Shown: in pieces, positions 9,573 through 19,204 of the stretch
How the letters are laid out: every line of letters starts with the position of its first letter
How positions within the stretch are numbered: position 1 is the stretch's first letter
DNA from: JAPHSX01 sp050298555
GTDB lineage: Bacteria > Pseudomonadota > Gammaproteobacteria > Thiohalomonadales > Thiohalomonadaceae
Assembly: GCA_050298555.1 (NCBI GenBank)
Contig: JBNKUL010000050.1
Span: forward strand, 19,635 to 83,634
Direction: 5' to 3'
DNA length: 64,000 nucleotides
Made by a program: the position numbers and the translations under genes
The notes under the pieces: model-generated
Databases searched by the model: none
What the model was told of the DNA's origin: nothing
What the model saw: only the letters and a program-made list of their open reading frames with translations

Positions 9573-10570
9573 TGGCCCGCACGCTTGTCCTTCAGCATCA
9601 CACCGGCACGGATCGGATCCAGCGCCACCTCTTCACCGGCGTCCAGGCCCGCGAGAACCTCGATACGGCCCCCCGCCAGCGGACGTCCGGTACGGATATG
9701 ACGGAAGCTGATGCGATCCCCCTGTAGCACATAGACCCCGGTCACCTCACTGCGGTGAACCACAGCGGCCACCGGTACGGTCAGGCGCTGCTCCTCACCG
9801 GTAACGAAGGCGACCTTGACGAACATGCCGGGATAGACGCCGTGGCGCCCCTGGGGAAGGTCGACCCGTACCTTAAAGGTATGTGTCGCGGCATCGGCAA
9901 AGGGGGAGATGGTCAGCTTCACGCCCGCCACGGAGCCTGCCCCATCTTCGGACAACAACACACGGGCACGCTGCAACTGGCGAACCGCCTCGATGTGGCG
10001 CTGGGGAACATTGGCCACGGCACGCAGTGATTCAAGGGAGAGGCCCGTCATCAGCGGCTTGCCGGGGTTAACGCTCTCGCCTGGCTCCACGTGGCGCTTC
10101 ACCACGATGCCGCTGTAGGGGGCACGTACCACGGTGTACTCCAGCTGCTCCTGGGCCTGCTCCGACGCGGCATTGGCCGCCTTCAGACCGGCCTGCGCCT
10201 TATCGTACTCTGCCTGGGAGACCAGCTTCTTCTGCAGCAACTCCTGCATTCGGGTAAAGGCGGCCTTCGCCTCCTCGGCACGCGCCTCGGCGGCCTTTAA
10301 CGCGGCACGCTGCTCTTTGTCGCGCAGACGCAGGATGACATCCCCCTTATTGACGTAGTCATCCACGTCCACCATCACCTCGGTAATGCGTCCAGAGGTC
10401 TGCGCAGAGACCGTAGTCTGGAATACCGCTTCAATCAGGGCATCGACCACCACTTCGGCAGGTAGCGTATTCAGCTGTGCCGTGGTCCTTTGCAGAGGCT
10501 CTGCCGCCCACGACAACGATGCGCCTGAGAGCAGCAGCGCCAGCCCAATTTTCCGTGCCAGTTTATTCAT
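9569..10570 (-). CDS. RND periplasmic adaptor (membrane fusion protein)
   Basis: 333-residue exported protein linking the RND pump to an outer-membrane channel. A Sec signal (LARKIGLALLLSGASLSWA) is followed by a biotinyl-lipoyl half (TTVSAQTSGRITEVMVDVDDYVNKGDVILRL), an alpha-helical hairpin rich in Ala/Glu/Lys (about residues 95-145), the second lipoyl half (YTVVRAPYSGIVVKRHVEPGESV) and beta-barrel domains. The start at 10570 (MNKLARK) has AGGGGA about 8 bases upstream; a longer frame beginning at 10609 lacks such a site and spoils the signal peptide. It is the first gene of a two-gene operon and its 3' end overlaps the pump gene by 4 bases. A 22-base perfect dyad lies 47 bases upstream and is a probable operator. 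Confidence 0.92.
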   Translation of the reverse strand: MNKLARKIGLALLLSGASLSWAAEPLQRTTAQLNTLPAEVVVDALIEAVFQTTVSAQTSGRITEVMVDVDDYVNKGDVILRLRDKEQRAALKAAEARAEEAKAAFTRMQELLQKKLVSQAEYDKAQAGLKAANAASEQAQEQLEYTVVRAPYSGIVVKRHVEPGESVNPGKPLMTGLSLESLRAVANVPQRHIEAVRQLQRARVLLSEDGAGSVAGVKLTISPFADAATHTFKVRVDLPQGRHGVYPGMFVKVAFVTGEEQRLTVPVAAVVHRSEVTGVYVLQGDRISFRHIRTGRPLAGGRIEVLAGLDAGEEVALDPIRAGVMLKDKRAGQ

Positions 10571-10616
10571 CTTGTTTCCCCTAATTCTGCGACATAGATA
10601 AATTAGCATAGAGAAG

Positions 10617-10638
10617 TATATTAGACTTCTCTAATATA
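10617..10638. promoter_or_regulatory. Perfect AT-rich dyad, probable repressor operator of the RND operon
   Basis: Arms TATATTAGA and TCTAATATA are perfectly complementary around a 4-base centre (CTTC). It sits 47 bases upstream of the adaptor start, where a promoter would be. The inner core ATTAGA-N4-TCTAAT recurs exactly at 63314 before the SulP gene and with one mismatch at 22989 before the haem-oxygenase-like gene. AT-rich dyads of this kind are typical targets of ArsR/SmtB winged-helix repressors; the actual regulator is not encoded in this window. Confidence 0.7.
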
Positions 10639-10720
10639 GATGTGGGTAGGATGAGGGAAAAAACCTAGGATTTCAAGTAGGTATTTTGAAAAGTGCCCGC
10701 TAGGGGGCAAAAGCAAAGCC

Positions 10721-10743
10721 GTGGCGCTCATTGCGGGCGCCAC
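10721..10743 (-). terminator. Possible terminator hairpin after the chemoreceptor gene
   Basis: Stem GTGGCGC...GCGCCAC with a 9-base loop, just beyond the stop of the minus-strand chemoreceptor gene. On the minus strand it is followed by GGCTTTGCTTTTG, a T-rich but imperfect tail, so termination is plausible rather than certain. Confidence 0.45.
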
Positions 10744-10750
10744 ATATAGC

Positions 10751-12376
10751 TTAAATACGGAAGCGAGTGACCAGCTTTTCCAGGTCGGCAGCGAGCTGTA
10801 CCAGCTCCTCGCTGACCTGGGAGGAGTGGCGTGCGCCCTCCGCGGTCTGATCCGCGACCTGGGTGATATTGGTGATATTGCGGTTGATCTCGTCGGCCAC
10901 AGCGGTCTGCTCTTCGGCAGCGGTGGCGATCTGGGTGTTCATGTCGTTAATGGTGGCAACCTCACCGGCGATCATCCCCAGGGTCTCGGCCGCCGCTTCG
11001 ACCTGCTCCTCGCTCTCCTGCGCCTTGGCACGGGAACCCTCCATCGCTTGTACCGCCTCGCGGGCACCGGCCTGGAGCTTGGCAATCATCGCCTCGATCT
11101 CCTCGGCCGACTGCTGCGAGCGTGAGGCCAGGGTACGTACCTCATCGGCCACCACGGCAAAACCACGCCCCGCCTCACCGGCACGGGCCGCCTCAATGGC
11201 CGCATTAAGCGCCAGCAGGTTGGTCTGCTCGGCAATCCCCTTAATCACATCGAGCACCATGCCGATGGCGTCGCTGTCCTTATCCAGTTTCTGGATAACG
11301 CTACCGGCCGCCTCGATCTCCGACATCAGGACAGCGATGCCTCCCAACGCCTCGGTGGAGATGAGCGCACCGTTGGTCGCCTCATTTTTCGCCTCGTGGG
11401 AGGCCTCGGCGGTGCGGGTAGCGTTGGTGGCCACCTCTTGCGCCGTGGCATACATCTCGTTCATCGCGGTGGCGACCATGTCGGTCTCGCTTTGCTGACT
11501 CAGCACACCGGAGAGGGTCTCCTCGGAGACGCTGGAGACGCGGGTTGCCGCCTCGCTAAGCTGATGGGTAGAGGTGGAGACCTCGCGCATACTGTCGCGG
11601 AACTTCTTCAGCATGTTGTCGAAGGCCGTGGCCATTCCCCCGATCTCGTCGTTGGGGTCGACGCACTGAACCTCTTTCGCCAGATTGGAGTCGCGTTCGA
11701 TCTCCTCAAAGACATCACGTAACTTGTTGATGCGGCTGGTCACAACCCTGCGCAACAGGTAGACAATCACCGCCAGGCCAATGGCGAACATCCCCACATT
11801 GGTCATGGCGGTGAGCATCAACCCTTCGTTGACCTCTTCATCGAGTTCAGCCAGCGAATAGGTGACGCGAACCGCGCCGATAACACTCTCTTCCGGCACC
11901 AGATGGCATAGCAGGCAGTTGGTACCGCGGTAATCCTTCTGCGCTCGAACCGGGTTGACCACGGTGAGGGTGCGTCCCTCCTCGCCCTCAATGATCTCAA
12001 GTACCTGCTCGCCAGCCATGGCTCGGCTGTCCAGGTCGTCAGCAATGTTTTCGTAGTCCTTGCCCGGCCCATAGACGTCGCTCACCGGCTTACCACGAAT
12101 GATACGAGCATCCACCACATTGGGGCGGGAGAGCATCTTTTTACGCAAAATGTCGCGTTGTCCCATGGTGCCGGTAAGCATCATGGTGTTGATACTGTCG
12201 AAGTAGGCGTCGGCGGCGTCCTTCGTCTGCTGCTCAACAACCGTGAGGATGAGCTCCTTCTCACTCTTCGCCGATAGGTAGGTGGAGATCAACAACACAG
12301 AGACGAAGACAGCGACCACCGCGATATTGATCTTGGCACTGATACTGAGGCGCAAATTTGCGAATATCTTGTTCAT
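10751..12376 (-). CDS. Methyl-accepting chemotaxis protein with periplasmic c-type haem motif
   Basis: 541 residues. A first membrane helix (about 17-36) and a second (about 190-208) bracket a periplasmic sensor of ~150 residues; a HAMP segment follows, then the cytoplasmic signalling hairpin with the conserved tip GIAEQTNLLALNAAIEAARAGEAGRGFAVVADEVR. The sensor contains CLLCH at residues 154-158, a canonical CxxCH haem-c attachment site, preceded by FDSINTMMLTG and VVDARIIRG, features of the family of haem-containing periplasmic sensors annotated as DUF3365-like or 'Tll0287-like'. A covalently haem-bound receptor would sense redox state, oxygen or NO; this is inference. No CheW pentapeptide is at the C-terminus (ends TRFRI). 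No che genes are nearby, so it feeds a system encoded elsewhere. Confidence 0.9.
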   Translation of the reverse strand: MNKIFANLRLSISAKINIAVVAVFVSVLLISTYLSAKSEKELILTVVEQQTKDAADAYFDSINTMMLTGTMGQRDILRKKMLSRPNVVDARIIRGKPVSDVYGPGKDYENIADDLDSRAMAGEQVLEIIEGEEGRTLTVVNPVRAQKDYRGTNCLLCHLVPEESVIGAVRVTYSLAELDEEVNEGLMLTAMTNVGMFAIGLAVIVYLLRRVVTSRINKLRDVFEEIERDSNLAKEVQCVDPNDEIGGMATAFDNMLKKFRDSMREVSTSTHQLSEAATRVSSVSEETLSGVLSQQSETDMVATAMNEMYATAQEVATNATRTAEASHEAKNEATNGALISTEALGGIAVLMSEIEAAGSVIQKLDKDSDAIGMVLDVIKGIAEQTNLLALNAAIEAARAGEAGRGFAVVADEVRTLASRSQQSAEEIEAMIAKLQAGAREAVQAMEGSRAKAQESEEQVEAAAETLGMIAGEVATINDMNTQIATAAEEQTAVADEINRNITNITQVADQTAEGARHSSQVSEELVQLAADLEKLVTRFRI

Positions 12377-12637
12377 TTTACTAAAAAACTCCGAACCGAC
12401 ATTTTGGCCAGCACCGGCCGTTTATACCTGTTTTTACTATTGAAAATACGGCTCTCCATGCCATTCGCCGCTCAAATTTCACGCCACTATCTCACGAATA
12501 GCCCAGTGGCACCAGTTGTTGCGCATTTCTGCACCATACTGGGGTAAGGCAGATAACATATCCAGTCCGCATTACTCAGGATAGGAGAGGCTTGCCTACT
12601 GCTATCGGCAGGCATTTCGATTTTCTTTAGCCTCTTT

Positions 12638-14341
12638 TTAACTCGAGAGGTGTTTTGCCCTCACCTCCATCCCGCCATTGAAGAAGCTGTATCCCCCATG
12701 CTCAGTGCTGCGGGCATGCTCCATCGCCAGCCTTGCGTGCTGCAGCAGGTGCTCCACGCGCTGCTCTTCGTCCTTATAGATACTGATACCGATGGAGGGG
12801 GTGACGAACAGCTCGTACCCCTCATCGACCAGCGGCGAGGCGAAGGCCCTCATCAGCGCAGCAGCCAGCCTCTCCAGGTCCTCGTGGATGTGCTGGTGAT
12901 CCTTGTGCAGAATCATGAACTGGTCATTATCCACACGGGCCACCGTATCTTGTCTGTCGACACAGGCCGTGAGTCGCTGTGCGACCTGGTGTAGCAGCCT
13001 CTCGAGCAGCCGACTGTCGTGTCGCTTTCCCAGCAATCCCTCCAGGTCCAGCTCAAGGCAAAGCAGACCAAAGCTGTGCTGATGGCGAGAAAAACGCAAC
13101 GCCGCCCTCTCCATGCGCTCCTTTAACAGCAGCAGGTTCGCCAGGCCGGTCACCGCATCGTAGTTGGCGATTTTGGTCAGCCGCTCCTTGGTCTTCAGGC
13201 TATCGGTGATGTCCTTGCCGGTAGAGACGTAGTGGCTAACCTCACCGTCGGCGTCGCGAATCGGGGTGATGGTCTTCGCCTCGTAATAGAGCTCACCGTC
13301 CTTGCGACGGTTGAGAAAGACCTCCGTAAAGGGGAGACCGTTGGAGATATTCGACCACATGGCACGGTAGAAGGCATCGCTCTGGAAACCCGACTTGAGC
13401 ACGCCGGCCGTCTTGCCGATCACCTCCACGCTGGGATAACCGGTCAACTCCTCAAAGGCTGGATTCACATAGGTGATGATGCCCCTGGCATCAGTGATCA
13501 TCACCGAATCGGCGGTTTGCGCCAGGGCACGGCTCATCATCTCCCGCTCCTGCTCCAGGCGCATGCGCTCGGTGATATCGGTCGTCAGGCCAGCCATGCG
13601 AAAGACCCTGCCATCATTGTCGTGAACGGGGAAGGAACGGCTCTTAAGCCAGCGCACCGAACCGTCTGGCAGCACGATACGGTACTCCCCATTGAGCCCC
13701 AACCAGCCAAACTCATCCACCTTACGACAGATGTGGTCATAGTCCTCCGGGTGGATCGTCTCCAACAGCTTTCGCGGCTGCTCCATGATTGCCAGGGAGG
13801 GCTGTTCCCACACCGCCTCGAAGGAGGGGCTGAGGTAGACCATCTGCTGTTGCTCGCAATCGATGAGCCAGAACACCTCGGGGATCGCCTCGGTCAATTG
13901 GCGGAAATTGCGTTCACTCTCCTGCAGTGCCGCCTCGGCCAACCAGCGCTGGCGGTGGATTGCCACCTCCTGCAGCTCGCGTTCGATCGCCGGATTGAGG
14001 CGCGCCAGCGACTCCTTGGTGATAAAGTCGTGCGCCCCCGCATGCATTGCCATCACCGCCAGTTCCTCACCGATGGCGGTAGAGATGACGATAACCGGCA
14101 CGTCGAGCCGCTGCTCGCGCATCCAGTCAAGGAGCTCCATAGCGGTCATGTCGGGAAGGGAGAAGTCGGTGATAATAAGGCCCCACTCCTCCTCATCGAG
14201 GGCGGCCAGTGTCTCCCGGCGCTCCTTCACATGGAGGAAGCTGGCAGCGATCTCTCCACGCCCCACCTCCTCCATGACCATCTGCGCGTCACGGAGATTA
14301 TCTTCAACCAGAAGTATCCGCACCGTTTGAGCCAAGCCCAT
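12638..14341 (-). CDS. Response regulator with REC-PAS-PAS and degenerate GGDEF domain
   Basis: 567 residues, cytoplasmic. The receiver domain occupies about 1-125 (VRILLVEDN; phospho-acceptor Asp59 in IITDF; Lys109 in FITKE). Two PAS/PAC units follow at about 140-260 and 265-385, each ending in the typical TDITER / KDITDS. The C-terminal domain (about 390-555) begins ANYDAVTGLANLLLLKERM like a diguanylate cyclase, but the GGDEF signature is DNDQF (471-475), and the DxLT-type substrate loop is also altered. It is therefore very unlikely to make c-di-GMP; degenerate GGDEF domains usually act as GTP-binding or protein-interaction modules. It ends cleanly with no EAL domain, and neighbours are the chemoreceptor downstream and divergent ettA upstream. 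Confidence 0.85.
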   Translation of the reverse strand: MGLAQTVRILLVEDNLRDAQMVMEEVGRGEIAASFLHVKERRETLAALDEEEWGLIITDFSLPDMTAMELLDWMREQRLDVPVIVISTAIGEELAVMAMHAGAHDFITKESLARLNPAIERELQEVAIHRQRWLAEAALQESERNFRQLTEAIPEVFWLIDCEQQQMVYLSPSFEAVWEQPSLAIMEQPRKLLETIHPEDYDHICRKVDEFGWLGLNGEYRIVLPDGSVRWLKSRSFPVHDNDGRVFRMAGLTTDITERMRLEQEREMMSRALAQTADSVMITDARGIITYVNPAFEELTGYPSVEVIGKTAGVLKSGFQSDAFYRAMWSNISNGLPFTEVFLNRRKDGELYYEAKTITPIRDADGEVSHYVSTGKDITDSLKTKERLTKIANYDAVTGLANLLLLKERMERAALRFSRHQHSFGLLCLELDLEGLLGKRHDSRLLERLLHQVAQRLTACVDRQDTVARVDNDQFMILHKDHQHIHEDLERLAAALMRAFASPLVDEGYELFVTPSIGISIYKDEEQRVEHLLQHARLAMEHARSTEHGGYSFFNGGMEVRAKHLSS

Positions 14342-14494
14342 CTCCCCCCAGAAACAGGAAATCGCCGAAAAAAGTTCCGGCTACGCTATCACAATCCGCG
14401 CGGGGCAAAAAACCCCAGCGTTTTATCAGGCTATGTGCGGACCTGTCACTCATATATAATGAGTAGCTAATTTTCCCAATCAACGGACAGGCAC

Positions 14495-16159
<1,665 letters not shown>

Positions 16160-16169
16160 TCTTTAATTA

Positions 16170-16196
16170 AACGCCCGGCTCCGCCGGGCGTTTTTC
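16170..16196 (+). terminator. Rho-independent terminator of ettA
   Basis: Hairpin AACGCCCGGC-TCC-GCCGGGCGTT followed by TTTTC, eleven bases after the ettA stop codon. Confidence 0.9.
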
Positions 16197-16277
16197 TTTA
16201 CCCTGCGCATTGATTCTCCAACACCGATTCTGCGTTACACTTACTCCAATCAATGACAACTGGATGTGCTAATAAAG

Positions 16278-18719
16278 ATGAACAAACCCACACCGCTGCC
16301 ACCGGAAAAGCTTTGCCGCCTGTGCGAGGCCTCACAGTTCAGTTTCAACACCACCGACGAGCTTGAAGACCTCGCCGAGATCATCGGCCAGCAACGCGCC
16401 GTGCAGGCGGTGCATTTCGGCATCGGCATCCAGCGCGAGGGCTACAACCTCTACGTGATGGGCCCGCCGGGGATGGGCAAGCACACCATGGTGCGCCAAT
16501 ACCTGGAGCAGAAGGCGGAGAAACAGGAGAAGCCCTCGGACTGGTGTTACGTCAACAACTTCGAGCATGCCCATAAGCCCAAGGCGATAACCCTGCCCCA
16601 CGGCCGCGGCGCGGAACTGGCGCAGGGGATGGAGCAGCTGGTAGAGGAGCTGACCACAGTACTGCCCGCCGCCTTCGAGAGCGAGGAGTATCGCGACCAT
16701 GTGCAGTCGCTGGAGGAGGAGCTGAAGGAGCAGCAGGAGAAGGCCTTCTCCGAACTGGCCCATGCCGCCAACAAGCAGAACGTTAAGCTGTTCCGCACCC
16801 CCAGCGGCTTCGCCTTCGCCCCGCTGCGGGGCGAAGAGGTGATCAGCCCCGAGGAGTTAGACAAGCTGCCGGAAAAGGAGCAGTCGCATATCGAGAAGAT
16901 CGTCTCCGAGCTGCAGGAGCAGCTGCAGGCAATCATCCAGCGCATCCCGCAGTGGCGCAAGGAGACCCGCGACAAGGTCAAGGCGCTCAACCGCGAGGTG
17001 GCGATGTCCGCCGTCGGCGGCCTTATCGACGAGTTGCGCAAGCAGTACGTCGACCTCGACGAGGTGCTCGACTACCTCGAGGCGGTGGAGCAGGACGTGG
17101 TCAGCAATGTGAAGGACTTCCTCAAGGGCGAGGAGCAGACAGAGGCACTGACCGGCCAGCAGAGCGACCCACGCGCCCTGCACCGTTATAAGGTGAACAA
17201 CCTGGTGCTCAACAACCGCGAAGGCGGCGCCCCGGTGGTCTACCTGGACAACCCCACCTACATCAACCTGATCGGACGCACCGAGCACATCGCCCAGTTC
17301 GGTACCCTGATGACCGACTTCACCCTGCTCAAGCCCGGAGCCCTGCACGAGGCCAACGGCGGTTACCTGCTGGTGGACGCCCACAAGCTGCTGACCCAGC
17401 CCTACGCCTGGGAGGGGCTAAAACGCGCCCTCTACGCCAATCAGATCAGCATCGAGCCGCTGGAGAAGATGTGGGGCATGGCCAGCACCGTATCGCTGGA
17501 GCCGGAGCCGATCCCGCTGGACCTGAAAGTGGTGATCCTCGGCGACCGCACGCTCTACTATCTGCTGCACGAGTACGATCCCGACTTCGGCGAGCTGTTC
17601 AAGGTACAGGCCGACTTCGAGGAGCATATCGACCGTAGCGATGAGAATAGCCTGCTGATGGCACGCCTTATCGCCACCCTGGCCCGCAAGGAGGAGCTGC
17701 TACCGTTCCATCGCGACGCGGTGGCCCGCATCATCGACTACGCGGCACGCCATGTGGAGGACTCGGAAAGGCTCACCACCCATATGCGCTCCATCGCAGA
17801 CCTGCTGCGCGAGGCCGACTACTGGGCGCGCCAGCACGGCAACGCCATGGTAAAGGGCGAGGACATCCGCCACGCTATCGACCAGCAGGAGTACCGCGCC
17901 TCGCGGGTGCGCGAACGCATCCACGAATCGATCCAACGCGACTATATCTTCATCGACAGTAGCGGCGATAAGGTGGGGCAGGTCAACGCCCTTTCCGTGC
18001 TGGGGATGGGCAACTATATGTTCGGTCAGCCCTCGCGCGTCACCGCCACGGTGCACATTGGCGAGGGGCAGGTGGTGGACATCGAGCGCGAGGTGGAGAT
18101 GGGCGGTCCCATCCACTCCAAGGGGGTGCTGATCCTCTCCTCCTTCATCGCCTCGCGCTACGCGCAGAAACAGCCGCTGTCGCTCTCCGCCAGCCTGGTA
18201 TTTGAACAGAACTACGGTGGTATTGAGGGAGACAGTGCCTCGCTGGCCGAACTCTGTGCCCTACTCTCGGCCCTGGCCGAGGCCCCCATCAAACAGAGCT
18301 TCGCCATGACCGGCTCGGTCAACCAGCACGGCCAGGTACAGCCCATTGGCGGGGTCAACGAGAAGATCGAGGGCTTCTTCGAGGTCTGCCGCACTCGTGG
18401 CCTGACTGGCGAGCAGGCGGTGATCATTCCTGCCAGCAATACCAAGAACCTGATGCTCCACCCCGATGTGGTGGAGGCCGTGCGCAACGGCAAGTTCCAC
18501 ATCTACGAGGTGCGTAGCGTGGATGAGGCGCTACACCTGCTCACCGGCATCGAACCGGGCGACATGGATGAGGAGGGTAAATACCCGGAGGGGAGCCTCA
18601 ACGCCAGGGCCTACGAGCGGCTGCATGAGATGACCCTGATCCGCCAGCACTACGCGGAGCAGGCCAAGGAGAAGGAGGAGTCGGACAAGGAGGATAAAGA
18701 GGAAGGGGAGAAGGAGTAA
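16278..18719 (+). CDS. Lon-related ATP-dependent protease (YcbZ/LonH-like)
   Basis: 813 residues from ATG 16278 (a GTG at 16266 would add four). The AAA+ part has Walker A in MGPPGMGKHT (residues 61-70) after the family-typical opening with FSFNTTDELEDLAEIIGQQRAVQAV. A long coiled-coil insertion of ~200 residues (rich in Glu/Gln/Leu) interrupts the ATPase before GGYLLVDAHKLLTQPYAWEGLKRAL. The C-terminal Lon protease domain has the catalytic Ser in GDSASLAELCALLSAL and the Lys in GGVNEKIEGFFEVC. This is the Lon-like clade lacking the N-terminal LAN domain of housekeeping Lon; cellular substrates are poorly known. The acidic/lysine tail (KEKEESDKEDKEEGEKE) is unusual in composition and probably disordered. 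Single gene after ettA's terminator. Confidence 0.93.
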   Translation: MNKPTPLPPEKLCRLCEASQFSFNTTDELEDLAEIIGQQRAVQAVHFGIGIQREGYNLYVMGPPGMGKHTMVRQYLEQKAEKQEKPSDWCYVNNFEHAHKPKAITLPHGRGAELAQGMEQLVEELTTVLPAAFESEEYRDHVQSLEEELKEQQEKAFSELAHAANKQNVKLFRTPSGFAFAPLRGEEVISPEELDKLPEKEQSHIEKIVSELQEQLQAIIQRIPQWRKETRDKVKALNREVAMSAVGGLIDELRKQYVDLDEVLDYLEAVEQDVVSNVKDFLKGEEQTEALTGQQSDPRALHRYKVNNLVLNNREGGAPVVYLDNPTYINLIGRTEHIAQFGTLMTDFTLLKPGALHEANGGYLLVDAHKLLTQPYAWEGLKRALYANQISIEPLEKMWGMASTVSLEPEPIPLDLKVVILGDRTLYYLLHEYDPDFGELFKVQADFEEHIDRSDENSLLMARLIATLARKEELLPFHRDAVARIIDYAARHVEDSERLTTHMRSIADLLREADYWARQHGNAMVKGEDIRHAIDQQEYRASRVRERIHESIQRDYIFIDSSGDKVGQVNALSVLGMGNYMFGQPSRVTATVHIGEGQVVDIEREVEMGGPIHSKGVLILSSFIASRYAQKQPLSLSASLVFEQNYGGIEGDSASLAELCALLSALAEAPIKQSFAMTGSVNQHGQVQPIGGVNEKIEGFFEVCRTRGLTGEQAVIIPASNTKNLMLHPDVVEAVRNGKFHIYEVRSVDEALHLLTGIEPGDMDEEGKYPEGSLNARAYERLHEMTLIRQHYAEQAKEKEESDKEDKEEGEKE

Positions 18720-18724
18720 CTCCC

Positions 18725-19024
18725 CTACTCCTTCCAGTCCAGGGTATCGAGCGGGTTCATCCCCTCATCGTAGTGGCGCGCCGTCTCGGTATCACCGAAA
18801 TCGTCCGCCACCAGGTCATCGAAGGGACCGGACCAGTCCTCCGGCTCGGCGCACCTGGTGAGCATCTGGCTGTACCAGCTGTCGATATCCAGCTCCTCCA
18901 CCGCGCCGTCGAAGTACTGTATCTCGATAACCCCCCCCTCCTCCTCAAGGGCCACCACCTCAAACACGGCCCCCTGCTCGTTGCGGTACCACTGACCCAC
19001 CGCCGGCTTCAGACGATTCAGCAT
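18725..19024 (-). CDS. Small acidic conserved hypothetical protein (DUF6763-like)
   Basis: 99 residues, very acidic, no signal or membrane helix. The N-terminal half, VGQWYRNEQGAVFEVVALEEEGGVIEIQYFDGAVEELDIDSWY, reads as a small beta-barrel module (five short strands) seen in short gammaproteobacterial proteins; the C-terminal half PEDWSGPFDDL...MNPLDTLDW is conserved-looking. I recall such proteins under DUF6763, a tentative match. It is convergent with the Lon-like gene (5 bases apart) and divergent from the GGDEF-EAL gene. Function unknown. Confidence 0.75.
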   Translation of the reverse strand: MLNRLKPAVGQWYRNEQGAVFEVVALEEEGGVIEIQYFDGAVEELDIDSWYSQMLTRCAEPEDWSGPFDDLVADDFGDTETARHYDEGMNPLDTLDWKE

Positions 19025-19129
19025 TTCACTACCTCCGTCTTTGTGACATAGCTATCAACTGAACATAGCAACAATCTTCCTGATTGCATCACCCTGTAAG
19101 GCAATAATAGGCACACTATTAGTAATGTT

Positions 19130-19159
19130 TTGACAAGGCTCGTGTTGCAGACATATTCT
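19130..19159 (+). promoter_or_regulatory. Sigma-70-like promoter for the GGDEF-EAL gene
   Basis: TTGACA at 19130-19135, an 18-base spacer and TATTCT at 19154-19159 lie about 45 bases before the GTG start. The -35 is consensus, the -10 matches in four of six positions. Confidence 0.55.
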
Positions 19160-19204
19160 ATGCTGCCGGGAGTCACCCAAAATATAAGTGGATCATAAAG
19201 CCAC

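Noticed and set aside
19117..19126. ATTAGTAAT near 19117 as a fourth copy of the dyad
   Set aside because: It lacks the second arm at the proper spacing (no CTAAT six bases after ATTAG).
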